The position numbers were made by a program, and so were the translations under genes. From Episyrphus balteatus (Eukaryota; Arthropoda; Insecta; Diptera; Syrphidae), in the NCBI RefSeq assembly GCF_945859705.1, contig NC_079137.1:41180319-41244318 (forward strand): a stretch of 64,000 nucleotides of DNA, read 5' to 3'. Below, in pieces: positions 44,773-56,729 of the stretch (position 1 is the first letter of the stretch; each line of letters opens with the position of its first letter). The notes beneath the pieces are model-generated. The model did not search any database, was not told the DNA's origin, and saw nothing but the letters and a program-made list of their open reading frames with translations.

Positions 44773-46205
44773 GATTATAACACCAAAACAACTTTCCGTA
44801 TCCCATATTTCCGCATACTTATGCGGGCACACAATGGGGACACTATATTGCAACATTGAATCCTTTTTTCGGTTGAATGCACAGATACTAACTCGACAAA
44901 GTATAATTCCTTTTGCCTGCCTCAGCCCAGCCCGGCCATAGTATCACCACAATGCGGTGCATCATAATGTTTTTTTTTTTGCTTTTAGAAGAAGCGAAAG
45001 TCCTCGCGGCATCATCAAATTCTCGTTAGCCCCAAACGGTGGTGGCGATGAAGAAAAATCGAAACAAATGTATGCACGGTCTATTTGGAATGCTACGTAT
45101 ATTATAATACTGGAGCAGGTTTGGTCTGGCTTTGGCTTGGAGAGACATAGCAGAAGGACATCCCTTCGGGAATGATAAATAACTTTCTTTCCTTACGTTT
45201 CTTTAGTATACTTTGTTCCTGTTTTTTTTCTGTGATATCAATGCCTTTATTTGTATATTCTATTTTTTTTTTGTTTATTTTGTTGGAGGACATTAAAAAT
45301 GTGTGTTATAGTCCTTTAGAGTGACTACACAATTGAAACGTAGATATAACACTAACTGAATGTTGAAAGCTGAAAACATCCAACAAACGACGACGAATAA
45401 TATTTAAATTTATTTAGCGCACCAACTCTCCCATTCAATATCCTTTGTACACTCTGGTGGTAGAATAAAAAAAAAGGATTTTTTGATGTGCGTCATTTGC
45501 GGTTGGGTTGAGTTTTGCTTTGCGATTATCCTGCCAACATAATGATGAAGTTTACGAAAAATTTAAGCAAACACAAAAAAAAAAAACAAAATTGATATCC
45601 ATTTTTTGCTAATCGGTTGCTGAGCGGCGACATCTGTTTAAAAATTTTAAAAGGATTAAGTTTGTGTATATATGTATGTATGTATGACGAGTATCTCTAT
45701 ATTTTTATAATATTATTATGATGGAGTAGAGGCTTAGGAGCTTTCAAAATGGATTATTAATCGCATTATTCTTTTCACATGGCGACAAAAACATTAAAAG
45801 TGATGGAATAAGGAAGTGTGAGAGTTTATTTTCGGATAATTAACTGCTAAAGAAATTGAAGAGTTTTTTTTTAAGATCCTTATGGTTATATCAAGGAGTA
45901 AGATAATTTTTCCATAGAAATTCATTTTAAGGAAATTTATATTACAAAAATAATGTTGGAAAAAGAAATGAAACCATTTACCAAAAGTATGGGTAAACAA
46001 AAAATTAAAAAAGTGAATTTTAAGGTTAAAAATGGGTAACGGGAGGATGATGAATCTGTCAACATGAAAACCTATAAACAGAAGCATGATTAATGTCATT
46101 TTAGAAAAATAAAATGTGAAATCAGTGATACATTTTAATAACGCATAAGGTAAAACATAAAGACTTCGCACAAATCAGTTGAGTCCTTAAGTGATAACGT
46201 TCTTT
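44773..46205. other. Non-coding stretch with a possible but weak exon
   Basis: A T-rich tract ending in AG at about 44988 precedes a GC-richer open frame to 45175, rich in charged residues (about 62 codons). It has no matching donor or recognised domain. A TATG microsatellite lies near 45669-45686. Confidence 0.35.
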
Positions 46206-46209
46206 TTAA

Positions 46210-46434
46210 CCCTCTGTCGGCACACGAATTTGGCAGGAAAAAAATAAAAAGTGGTCACAAAAAAGTGTCTTTATAACAGAAAAAAATGTTTTTGGAATTA
46301 TGAATACAATATTCGAATTCCTTGGAAAATTCTACATCAATTTCATATATAATTCTCTATAAAATAGTGAGACCGAAAAAAGTTCTAGTGACATGTAAAC
46401 CAAATTCGCAAAAAAGAGACGTGCCTACAGAGGG
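46210..46434. mobile_element. Second piggyBac-like MITE (225 bp)
   Basis: TTAA at 46206-46209 precedes CCCTCTGTCGGCACACG, and the right end read inward is CCCTCTGTAGGCACGTC. The right flank reads TTTTAA instead of TTAA, so the duplication is imperfect, perhaps through later change. Its ends differ from the MITE at 14376, so it is another family. Confidence 0.65.
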
Positions 46435-46440
46435 TTTTAA

Positions 46441-49400
46441 TATTGTTTCAATATTAATTTTTATAAAAAAAAACATTGGCACTCAAATCTATGCGAACGA
46501 TTTTTTTGGTATTGATATAATGGTTCTAAATGAAAATGTAGTAAATTAAATTTTCTATGCTCTGTGATTTAACAAATTTGTATATGTATATATTATCGAT
46601 AGTGAGATAGCAAATAATTTTGAAAAATTGTAATTTTTGAAGTACTTTTGTAAAAAAAGAAATGCAAAAGTGTAACAACTATTTGATATTTTGAATAAAA
46701 AGTATAAAAAATTTTCAATGAAAAATTAATATTTCAATTAATATTTATTTCTTCTATAATGTCTTACTTTTAACATTTATTATCAATAAAAACAGATATA
46801 TGCGACAATTCTAAAGTTCAAGTTAGTGGCTGAAATGTGAATCTCGCTGGTTCGAAAAATCTACTTATTGGGCTTCGAACCATTCTTAAACGAATGAGAA
46901 AATAAAAATTGGCATTTATACGCATTTTTCGCGTCAGAAAATAATCTGACGTGAAAACTTGATAAATGGGGAAAAAAAGTGAATCAACCCATCAGCTTTG
47001 GATGTAATATAGACAAAAAGATGTAGAATTAACTTTTCAATTTAATAATTTTTATGAATGCATTTCTTGAAAAAATAAAAAATATCGTAAAATATAGTCC
47101 AAAATTTTAACAATTTTTATTAGATTAGAAAATAACGTCACAAGCCCTTCAGAGTTTAAGAAAATTCACTTGTATGATTATTTAATAGTTAAATATTTCT
47201 AGTTTTTTTTCTATTCACATAGTACATAGTATAGTTCAACACTTCATTTTCGTGTCGGTTATATTAAAGCACAAATTCAAATTAACAATTGCTTCTAAAA
47301 GAAAAATTTCAACGTTTTTCCTTTTTCAACGCTGTTAGTATTTTATAATTTAATATAGCAGAGAACACTTAAAAATGTATCAATAAGTAATTTTCATTTA
47401 TTGTTTCAGTTGTGTATAAATGTTCAAATTTAAGCGTTCACTGTGGCGTATGCGCAACATTTCTTTTTTTAAACCAATGTTTGTTCTTTTTTAACAAATT
47501 AACAATAATTTTTTCGTATTTACTCGTAAATGATTGACAGATATTTTTAGATTTTGTAAGCGCCAAAGAAATCATAAATTAAAGACAACATTTAAATGTA
47601 TTTTTTTCTAATTGGAAAGCCTTGCATACATAAGTACATATATTTTTGGAGAAAATTAGCAATGCAATTTTTTTTATTAGGTAATGCATGTACTTTCCTT
47701 TCAGATTATAATATAGGTGAGTTAAAAATGTTTGGTTAAAAAACAAACAAAAAATATAAAATTGTTTTTTCTTTTAGTTTCATTTTTTTTTTATCTCAAA
47801 GAATTTATAGACCAGGGTCTATAATTTTTGAAACCAAAAAAAATCATAGTAGAATGAAACTCATTGGATAAGGAGGTGAATATGATGAAATTTAAAGGAA
47901 AAATAAATTACGGGCGAGCCGAGTTCGGGAAGTGGGTGGGTTGAGTTTTTAATGGTAAAAAATGGTATATCTCGATTTCCGGCAAAACTACAAATCCTAT
48001 AGAAAAAAGTTGTATGGCAAAGTTGTAGGTAATAAAAAGATCTACAACTTTTATATCAACAATTTTTTCACATAACCTCAAAATTTATGTGAAAAATTCA
48101 AAAAACCGAGTTTTTGGTTTTTTATTTTTATCTTTTTCAAAAACAAAAATTTTTCTACGAAATTTGGTGAAAACTTACCTTATAATGTCTCAAATACACT
48201 GTAATTTATTTGATTTAAAATATTAATTTGTTCACCTTATTTTGACTTAATACCAAAAAAACACCCTAATTTTCAATCGAAAATTCACGTGTCAAAATAT
48301 CAGCTTTTTTCAAAAAGTCGGTGAGCATTTCGTTCTTTAAAATGTCTATTTTCTGATGGTGTAAAAAAAAATTTACATTAGTATACTATAGAACATGTTC
48401 TAGTAAAATTCAAAAAATGAAAAAAGCTTGAATTCGAAAAAAAATTTGTATTGTTTACAATTTTGGCCTATTTATTCAAATTTACACTTTAATTACTCAA
48501 AAAACGTAAGATTAATCAATGTTACATGAAATTTCAAAAGTGTGATATTTATTACCTTTTCTGCTTCTGAATTCAACTGATAATTTTTATTGGCAAAAAT
48601 TTTTTTTTAAATAAATTCATATTTTATTAGAAAAATTTGGAAAAAAGTTATTTTAAATTTTTTTTATAACATTTTTTTTAAATTCTGAGTTTGAGACCAT
48701 TTTTTCAAATTAAGTGGATTTAAATTTAAGAGATAAGAATGTGGCATTTTTTTTGGCATTTTAAAAATGTATTTTAAAATATTGTGGGTGTTGTCGTTGT
48801 TTTCAAAATATTTTTTTTTGTGTTTGAAGTCAGATTGTGAGAAAATTGCATTTATCGCTTAAACGATGAAAGATTGTCCTTTACTCTCTTATATTTTTTT
48901 TCTTAAATTACCTAGAGAATCTTTTGCTATCATTTGTTTTATGAAATTTAAGGAAAAAAATGGTTTTGTTCAAAAAAAAAAAAATTAATTTTAATTTTAA
49001 AAAACAAACATCTATAGATTTTAAAATATATATTTAATAACCTACGTTTGAAAAAAAAAAAATCGTCAAAATCAGAGATGTTCGGCTGAGAATAAAATTT
49101 GAAATTTTTTAAAAATTACAAATTTTTTTTGGAAAATTTTCTATACCGTTGGTAAACCCTCTAAAAAATATTTTTTATTTTAAAATTAGATACTTATGTA
49201 TTTTTTTTTTTAAATTAAAATATATGTATTTTGTTTAATGAAAATCGTTAGAGTCGTTTTTGACAAAAAACGCAAAAATTCAGCAGACAAAACTGAAAAC
49301 TAAGAAAATGCACCCAAATCAACATAAATAATTTAAAATTAGTAAAATTACAAAAAAGAAAAGAACATAAATAAACTCAAAAGCTCAAGCACATGCAAAA

Positions 49401-49679
49401 AAAAAAAAACAACGCACACCACTCACAATGTGAATGTCTGCTGCTGCAATGGTAAAACATTAAATAGCAAAAGAATTCCAAAAAAAGAAACAAGCAAAAA
49501 AAAAAAAAGAAAACGACTCTCAGGACTCACAAAAATAATTTTATTTATGTCGAATTGAAAGCAATCTTGCCATTGAATGCAAAATAACGGCACACTTAGC
49601 GAAATCCTTTTTATTACAATCTCCGTCATGAATACTAGATACATAAATACATATGTATATTTTGTATAAAGTACATGTT
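46441..49679. other. AT-rich non-coding stretch
   Basis: The segment around 47930-48420 (a GC-rich opening, then repeated Arg/Lys-poor AT sequence) looks like an old repeat, but I could not find its ends. The phrase aaaatcgttagagtcg near 49244 is the minus-strand form of the dispersed motif seen at 10370. Confidence 0.4.
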
Positions 49680-50280
49680 CACAGACACAGGACGACGACG
49701 ACTACTTTTACACAAAAATATTCTGTTGACTGCGCGCTGCAGAAGATTACTACTGTTTGTTGTTGTTGTAGCTGCAGATTTTCCTTTCTGGGTATAAAAG
49801 AATGAATGAATACATTCACTCGCTTTTACAATAACTGCACACGATTCTTGTATATTTTCGAGTATACATGTTCTGGAGATAACAGTATATCAACAGCAAT
49901 TCATCGGATCTCGCCGCCATTTGCTTGGCGGCACCTAGAGTACCATTTAAAGGTTTTGTAATTTTTCCCAAAGTCAAACTGGCCGGATTTAACATTCAGT
50001 GTGTTCTCAACACATATACACGTTTAGGTGCTTTTGTGATATAATGCGTTTGGATTTTTTTTTTTTTTTCAAAAACTCTTTTCTGACAGGTTCTGTATAT
50101 ATATCGCCTATCCTACCCCACTACTCCTTCTCTAAAGGATCATTTTCAATAAAATGAAAAATTCTTGAAATTTATTTGTCTGAAATGCGCTTGGTGAGAA
50201 ATAAAAATAAAGAATGGCAGCCGAGAGGCAGGAATACAAAAAAAAAAAAAAATAACAATCATATCCCTTCTTCGTCTACT
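49680..50280 (+). promoter_or_regulatory. Candidate RNA polymerase II promoter around 49793
   Basis: TATAAAAG at 49793-49800 lies in a GC-richer patch and is followed by TTCACTC with a possible start at A49818. Downstream leader-like sequence includes a four-codon upstream ORF (ATG at about 49868) and a perfect stem GCCGCC (49913-49918) with GGCGGC (49927-49932). No coding exon follows that I can support, so if real it would be a first non-coding exon or a non-coding RNA. Confidence 0.3.
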
Positions 50281-50285
50281 TAAAA

Positions 50286-50396
50286 ATGGCGCCCAACAGA
50301 GAAGCAAGACGAAAGCACACTGCTTCAGGGGCCCAAGAACAACGACATCGCAACGAAACGGGAGCCAAGAGACGCCAACTCAAATATGTGGAATAA
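50286..50396 (+). CDS. Small basic ORF of 36 residues, unproven
   Basis: The ORF starts in a good context (AAAATGG) and is markedly GC-richer than its surroundings. It encodes a hydrophilic, Arg/Lys/Gln-rich peptide beginning MAPNREARRKH with no domain, signal peptide or membrane segment. It lies ~470 bases downstream of the candidate promoter at 49793, so it could be an upstream or micropeptide ORF in that transcript. Chance is also possible at this length. Confidence 0.2.
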   Translation: MAPNREARRKHTASGAQEQRHRNETGAKRRQLKYVE

Positions 50397-52167
50397 GCAA
50401 AACTCAATTGATATCCTTATAACTTATCGATAACCGATTGAAAGTAAAAAGGATAGCAAAGCCTCTCAACGAAAAGCCAGGAATAAAAAAAAAACATTCC
50501 TCCCCTTTCAAATCTGTGAAAGTCGAGTCGAGAGTGCGAACAAATTGTCTTTAAACTATGCCAAGTCTGGCATGTGAGTGTCTGGATGCAGTGCAAAAAA
50601 AAGTGTTAAGGATATAATAACGCATGAACTATACATACACACCCCCTTCCCCGAATGTGGGGGGATATAGATAAATGTAATCAAAACTATAAAAAGATTT
50701 GTGATTCTCTTTCGAATATTGTAAGCTTGTGAATTGTGAGTGTGTCCTTTTTTCCATATAATGTGTGTTTGTGTGTGGTAAAAATCCTAGAATTATTGCA
50801 TTTAAACGTTTTTCGTATTTTCTATAACTCTACACCATATCTAGTCCTATTCTCAGTGTCTGTGTGTTTGTTTTTTTCTTCCTGTGGTCGTTTGAATAAT
50901 TTTCTCAAGAAGTAATAAATAAAATATTTGTTCCTCTGTTGGTGGGTGTAAGACTATAGTTAGTTGTAGGTAAAATGCTGTTGGGTGCTGCTAGTGTCGG
51001 TGGTGGAAGTATAGGTATGTGGTATAAGGATGTTTACTAGGTTTTTGTCCATAAATTATCCTTGTAGAGTGATGAGGGTTGTGCATACGGTTGTTTTGCA
51101 AATTGGATAGTAATGTGAGTTTTATGCGTTTTTCCGATTGGAAATAATAGATGTGATTTATGTGAAGTAGATGCTTGTAAGAGTAATTGGTCAGGCAAAT
51201 TATACAAGTGTTCTATTTCTGATGAGAATATTTATTTCGAGTTTTTTTTTTTCAATAATATTCAGATAATAATCACATTCATGATAAAATAAACCTATGT
51301 AGGCTCTCAAAATTGGAGGCAGTTTTCTTTAATGACAGCAATAGTTAATAGAGACTTTTGGGTGGTGCCCATATTCACGTAGATTAAATACTGCATCACT
51401 TACCGATCCCTTGATTCTTTGATGACTGTTGGATAAGAGTTGCACCCCTTGAAGCAATGACTATCACGGCCAGAGGTCAAAGATCGTATTATTGCCCCCC
51501 AACGGGACAGTTTTAGTCAATTTAAGCTACATAGCAAACACGTTACATATGAGAAAATTCTGCAGATTTTGAACTTAGATCTAGAAACTAACAAGTTAAA
51601 CCTTATTTCGTTCTGGGAGTCAAACAAAGGTTTCGGTGTGGATTTTAAATAACACTGGTCAACAAAATTGAACTTTGTTTTTGCCACAAGAACCAAGATA
51701 TACTTTTCTAGAGGTTTTTGATGTGCTGAACTCGAATCTGAAGTCAAAAAAATTTGATTGGCCTCCGTTTTTGAGATATTACTGTATCCAAATCGCAATG
51801 CATACGAGTCATAAGGAAACTACTGAAATCAGTGGGCATTGGTTTGGATACGAATATCTTCTAAATGGTTAAAGCAATCAATTTGATTGCAAGGAATTTT
51901 TTATAATACGTTTAAGCCTCTACAAGAATATATCTTGCTAATTTGAACATAATGAATTTCCAGTGAATTAGAAAATTTTGAAAAGTAAAAAAAGTTTTTA
52001 TAATTTTTTTTTTTAACTTTGACCTCGAATATGTTTAGAATGGTTAGATTAATGAAAAAAGTTATTTAGACCTTTTTTGTGAAACAAATTTTTTCCTACA
52101 AGAATATGTCTTGCGCTTTTGATTATTATAATTTTTCAAGTTGTTACAAAATTAAGAGTGTTAAAAG
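50397..52167. other. Non-coding stretch, no gene seen
   Basis: GT-rich tracts (50700-51000) and AT-rich sequence are present; nothing is recognised as coding. Confidence 0.4.
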
Positions 52168-52390
52168 AGCCCGACTCAGGACAACACGACTTTGTACACC
52201 CCGACTCACGACAGCCCGATTCAACCCATAGCCCGACTCAAGATAACCCGACTCATCGCAACTCGACTCAGGTAAGAACTCGACATGAGTCGAGTTGCGA
52301 TTAGTCGGGTTATCTTGAGTCGGGCTATATGGGTTGAATCGGGCTGTCGTAAGTCGGGGTGTACAAAGTCGTCTTGTCCTGAGTCGGGCT
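52168..52390. repeat. 223-bp GC-rich perfect-type hairpin of CCCGACTC motifs
   Basis: The left arm carries recurring CCCGACTC/CCCGATTC phrases and the right arm is its reverse complement with few changes. Arms are ~103 bp and the loop is 52271-52285. The block is far richer in GC than its surroundings. It lacks an obvious target duplication, so it may be an expanded hairpin or satellite and not a standard MITE. Confidence 0.85.
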
Positions 52391-53360
52391 ATAACCTTCC
52401 CAAAATTAAGAGCAAAAAACGAATTTTTAAAGATTGTTGACCCACCCTAATGATCAGGCATTAAGGAAATGTCTTAAAAGCTCAAAAGAGTCACCAGCGA
52501 GAGCTAAACACATCCTTGCAAAAAAATTATGTCTCGAACAAAAAACGAATTTTTAAAGATTTTCTCGATTTTTGGACCTCAAATATCTATTAAACGGTTA
52601 GGTTAACAAAAAAGTGTACAAATCGATTTAAAAAAAATAATTTTTTTTTTAGTAGAAGCTTGATGTAAAAATGGAAAATTGCGAAGCGGAGGACCTTCCC
52701 ATTAATATTAAGAGCTCATATTTGGTGTGTATATTCTAGAGGTGCCTAGCAATCGATTTTTAGGAGGACCAAATCAAAAAAAAAATTTCGATTTTTTTGA
52801 CCCACCCTAATGATAAGTCATTGAAAACGGTTAAGGAAATGTCTTTAAAGCTCAAAAGAGTCACGAGCGGGAGCTAAACACATCCTTCCTTATCTACTAG
52901 GCAGAGTGGAGTGAGCTGTAGTGCACAAAAATTATGTTTCGAAACTCTATTCAAAAACACAACAGCATTCAATTGTGAGAAGACCGCAATTGAAAACCAG
53001 TTAATTGGACCTGAAAGTATCAAACAACGATTCCAAAACCCGAAAGTGAAAAGAAAACTTCTGTTTAAGAGCTTTAGTTGAAATCCGAAACCCTATAAAG
53101 TTTCAAACTTTGTCACAAGTGGCTTCTGTTTTCTACAGAAAGTCATATGATCTTCTTCACCATCATTTCTTTTACTTTAAGCACCATCAATAATGGCTAC
53201 TTCACGTAAAAATAGAAAGCGGAACAAATTTAATTTAAAGTTATCTACAACTTCTTGAAAGGCTTATGCTCAATTAGCGGAAAAAGGTCTTCGGCGATGA
53301 ACTATCCTTCCAGACCTGCAATTCAGCTTTCATCTGATCTTGAAATATCTTTAAGACAAT
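52391..53360. repeat. Direct repeats 360 bp apart (52438-52517 and 52798-52896), otherwise non-coding
   Basis: Both copies run tgacccaccctaatgat, then taaggaaatgtct, ctcaaaagagtcac and gagctaaacacatcctt. The second has a short insertion. They look like a tandem duplication of an old repeat. No gene is seen in the remainder. Confidence 0.65.
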
Positions 53361-53639
53361 GGGTGATATGCATAAAAAATAGCAAATGCTTTTACTAGAG
53401 AATTTTCAAGTATATACTATTTTTCATATGCATAACAATCAGGCTTGTAAAAGAATGCAATCTTTTGTGAATGCAGTCATTGCCATTCAGTTACACAATT
53501 CCAACAAAAGATTGCATTCATTGACTTACACTTGAGACTTAGACTTAAAATTTTGCAATCACCAATCATTTTCCATGAAATGATTGCAATCTTTTTTTTT
53601 CCCCAATCAATTGACTGCATTCAAATGATTGCAGTCTTT

Positions 53640-53953
53640 TGGGACTGCATGCAGTCTTTGCATTCTTTTTGCAATCTTTCCATTCCTTGGCAGTCTTTGC
53701 ATTCCTTGGCAGTCTTTTGCATTCATTTGCATTCCTTGGCAGTCTTTTGCATTCATTTGCAGTCTTTTGCATTCATTTGCATTCTTTTGAATTCTTTTGA
53801 ATTCTTTTGCATTCTTTTGCATTCTTTTTGCATTCTTTTGAATTCTTTTGCATTCTTTTGCATTCTTTTGAATTCTTTTGCATTCTTTTGCATTCTTTTG
53901 CATTCTTTTGAATTCTTTTGCATTCTTTTGCATTCTTTTTGCATTCTTTTGCC
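53640..53953. repeat. Satellite array, left arm (10-bp unit TTTTGCATTC)
   Basis: The unit alternates TTTTGCATTC and TTTTGAATTC with occasional 11-bp units. It becomes less regular toward the element end, where CTTGGCAGTC phrases appear. Confidence 0.9.
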
Positions 53954-54076
53954 ACACCCACACCAAACGTATGGATTTCACAAAAATTTTAAAATTTTTT
54001 TAGTTCAAGGATGAATTTGATAGTTTTAAGAATTAAGTTCAACTATAGTATCATTGTCTGTGCAGGAGTAATAGTA

Positions 54077-54650
54077 CAGTCAAATACAGTGAAAAAGGGG
54101 TATGCCTCGGAATGAATTCTAATAATAATATTTTTTTTGCTTAATATCTTCGTTTTGGCATTCTATAACTTACCTCAAAAATCTCATGTTCGGAGGTCGT
54201 GATTTTTAAGGCCAAACCACAATGGTATTATATAAACATATGATACATGATTTCAGAGATATGTTTTTGTTATGATTGTTAATGATTAATGGATATAAAA
54301 GCCTTCATGCAAAATTTGGTTACTCTACCATAATTTTTAAAGGTTTTTTGGTAGTAAGTTTGCAAGTGTTTTGATAATATAGGTTGAAAGATGAAAAAGA
54401 GTTAAAACTTTTTTTTAGAGACGTCAGATTTCCTGGATTTTAGTTTTTTTTTCATCATTGAATAATACCATTGTCTATTATTGCTTATTTCCAAAATCTT
54501 AATTTTGTGGTTTGGCCTTAAAAATCACGACCTCCGAACATGAGATTTTTGAGGTAAGTTATAGAATGCCAAAACGAAGATATTAAGCAAAAAAAATATT
54601 ATTATTAGAATTCATTCCGAGGCATACCCCTTTTTCACTGTATTTGACTG
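54077..54650. mobile_element. Short fold-back of the CAGTCAAATAAGG family at the centre of the hAT-type palindrome
   Basis: CAGTCAAATA begins at 54077 and its reverse complement ends at 54650, with TA on both sides. Internal phrases (catgcaaaatttggtt, gacgtcagatt) match the right half of 43276-44772, so this is a deletion derivative. Sequence outside it is symmetric on both sides. Confidence 0.8.
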
Positions 54651-54744
54651 TACTATTACTCCTGCACAGACAATGATACTATAGTTCATCCTTGAACTAA
54701 AAAAATGTTAAAATTTTTGTGAAATCCATACGTTTGGTGTGGGT

Positions 54745-55000
54745 GTGGCAAAAGAATGCAAAAAGAATGCAAAAGAATGCAAAAGAATGCAAAAGAATGC
54801 AAAAGAATTCAAAAGAATGCAAAAGAATGCAAAAGAATTCAAAAGAATTAAAAAAGAATGCAAAAGACTGCAAAAGAATGCAAATGAATGCAAAAGACTG
54901 CCAAGGAATGCAAATGAATGCAAAAGACTGCCAAGGAATGCAAAGACTGCCAAGGAATGGAAAGATTGCAAAAAGAATGCAAAGACTGCATGCAGTCCCA
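54745..55000. repeat. Satellite array, right arm (inverse of 53640-53953)
   Basis: It contains units of GAATGCAAAA and GAATTCAAAA. It is slightly shorter than the left array, so the arms have changed copy number independently. Confidence 0.9.
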
Positions 55001-55197
55001 AAAGACTGCAATCATTTGAATGCAGTCAATTGATTGGGAAAAAAAAAAGATTGCAATCATTTCATGGAAAATGATTGGTGATTGCAAAATTTGAAGTCTA
55101 AGTCTCAAATGTAAGTCAATGAATGCAATCTTTTGATTGAAGTCATTAAAGATTGCATTCAAAAAAGATTGCAATCTTTTACAACTCTGATAACAAT

Positions 55198-56482
55198 CAA
55201 GTAAATGCTGAAAATTAAGTATTTACTATCATTCATAGTAACTACTTTTTTGGATGAACTTTTTCAGTAAATACTTTATTCCATATGCATAAAAACTAGT
55301 AAGTACTTTTTTTCTTTAGGAATTACTAGATTTTTTCAAGATTACAAAATACCAACTTGTAAAATTGATAGTATATACTTTTTTGTTTTAAAACCGCAAT
55401 TATGAAGCCATGAAACTTATGAATAGCAGTCTTGAGTCATATTTTGACGCAATCTTTTCATGGTATTTTTTTAAAAATGGATGGTTGTTAATATTTGTCG
55501 AAATGGCAGAATTTTTATGTATCAATTACCAAGAAGTTTAGAATGATCGATTATCGGGCTCAGAGTTAAATTTAAAAAAACTTTATCAATAAGTCATTAT
55601 TGTAAATGAATAGTAATTTTTTTTCAATAAGTTTTTATTTTAAGTAATGTCAAGTTTCAAAACTGTTGAGATAATTTCATCTCTGAATCATATTTGAATT
55701 GCCAACAGTATATTAACTTTACTAGCCATGAATAATATATTTTAAGGAATTCGCAATGAAAAAAAAAAATGCAAAACTGTGTCGCACGTACTTGCTCTTA
55801 TGTCAAAAGTTGCTTGAAATATTAAAGCTTTTTACAAATTCATAAAAGATTATTTTTAAAAAATATAAAAAAAAACTTTAAAACAATATAAAATTTGGTT
55901 TAAAGTTAAATAACGTTTTTTTTTTTTTTTAATGCATCACAAAGAATTGGAAATCTAGAGCCGCTTTTTTAAAAAGAAGTTTTTTTTTTCATTTAAAAAT
56001 GTTCACAAATTTTTTTAAAAATAAAAATGGTATTCCATTAAAAAGAAGATATATTAATTGATAAATAAAAATAAAGTTTCAATAGATACATTTTTCATAC
56101 AAAATTTCGATCTTTTTTTAATCCAAAAATGATTTTATTGAAAATTTTGTTTTATTTTAATATTAAGGCCACTAAAAAGTTTTTGTTCATATTTTTTTAT
56201 TGAAATTGGTGGTGTCGTTTACTAGAAAACAGTTCTATGGGAAATACCGTTTATTACGGTCCATATTTTCAATATTAAATTTTTTAAAGAAAATCGTTAG
56301 AGCCATCATGTAATATCTGACTGTTATCTCAAGTTCAATTTTTTTATGCTGCTGTTAAGTTCACTTTTGACTCACAAAAAAAGCACGAACAGATGTTCAC
56401 ATCACAAACTCAAATTTAAAAAACAGTAAAAATTTGTATTGGATTACACGGTAAAACTTTTAGAACAATTTATTTGTAGGTA
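55198..56482. other. Interior of the old element, no gene seen
   Basis: AT-rich sequence with AGTATTTACT phrases near 55220-55330. The phrase aaaatcgttagagcc near 56285 belongs to the dispersed motif family. No ORF is supported. Confidence 0.4.
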
Positions 56483-56729
56483 AGCCCTAGTACGCTGCTA
56501 AAGCTAAACGAAAATTTGTCTAGGTCTCCAAAGTCAAAAAACTCTTTTTTAGCAAGTAAAATGACCTGGACAATTAAATGCTAGTGACAAATGATTTTAA
56601 TTTTTCCAAATGTGCGGGCAAAGCTAAGAATTTCGTTGGCTAAGCTGAAAATAATTTTTCGTTTAATTTAGTTGTGCTTTTTTTTGTAAGAAAATTTTCG
56701 TATCGCTTCAGCAGCATACGTACCAGGCT
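56483..56729. mobile_element. 247-bp MITE with AGCC(C/T) ends and TA flanks
   Basis: The left end AGCCCTAGTACG then CTGCTAAAGC matches the right end read inward, AGCCTGGTACG then (after a TATG insertion) CTGCTGAAGC. Symmetry continues to ACGAAAATTT. TA lies on each side. It is non-coding. Confidence 0.68.

Larger units (their letters stand above)
53440..55189. mobile_element. hAT-type fold-back with satellite arms, 8-bp target duplication
   Basis: ATAACAAT flanks it directly (53432-53439 and 55190-55197). The left end is CAGGCTTGTAAAAGA; the right end read inward is CAGAGTTGTAAAAGA. The 1750-bp element is almost wholly palindromic, with each arm carrying a ~10-bp satellite array. An 8-bp duplication and CAG ends fit hAT; satellite-filled arms recall Drosophila FB elements. 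Long ORFs here are products of the satellite and are not genes. Confidence 0.83.

Noticed and set aside
44968..45175. Possible coding exon after a polypyrimidine tract
   Set aside because: The acceptor is plausible and composition is GC-richer, but there is no donor, partner exon or recognised domain.
53532..55174. Long ORFs with MQKNAKECKR-type repeats on both strands
   Set aside because: They are translations of the 10-bp satellite, whose period lets several frames stay open; they are not genes.
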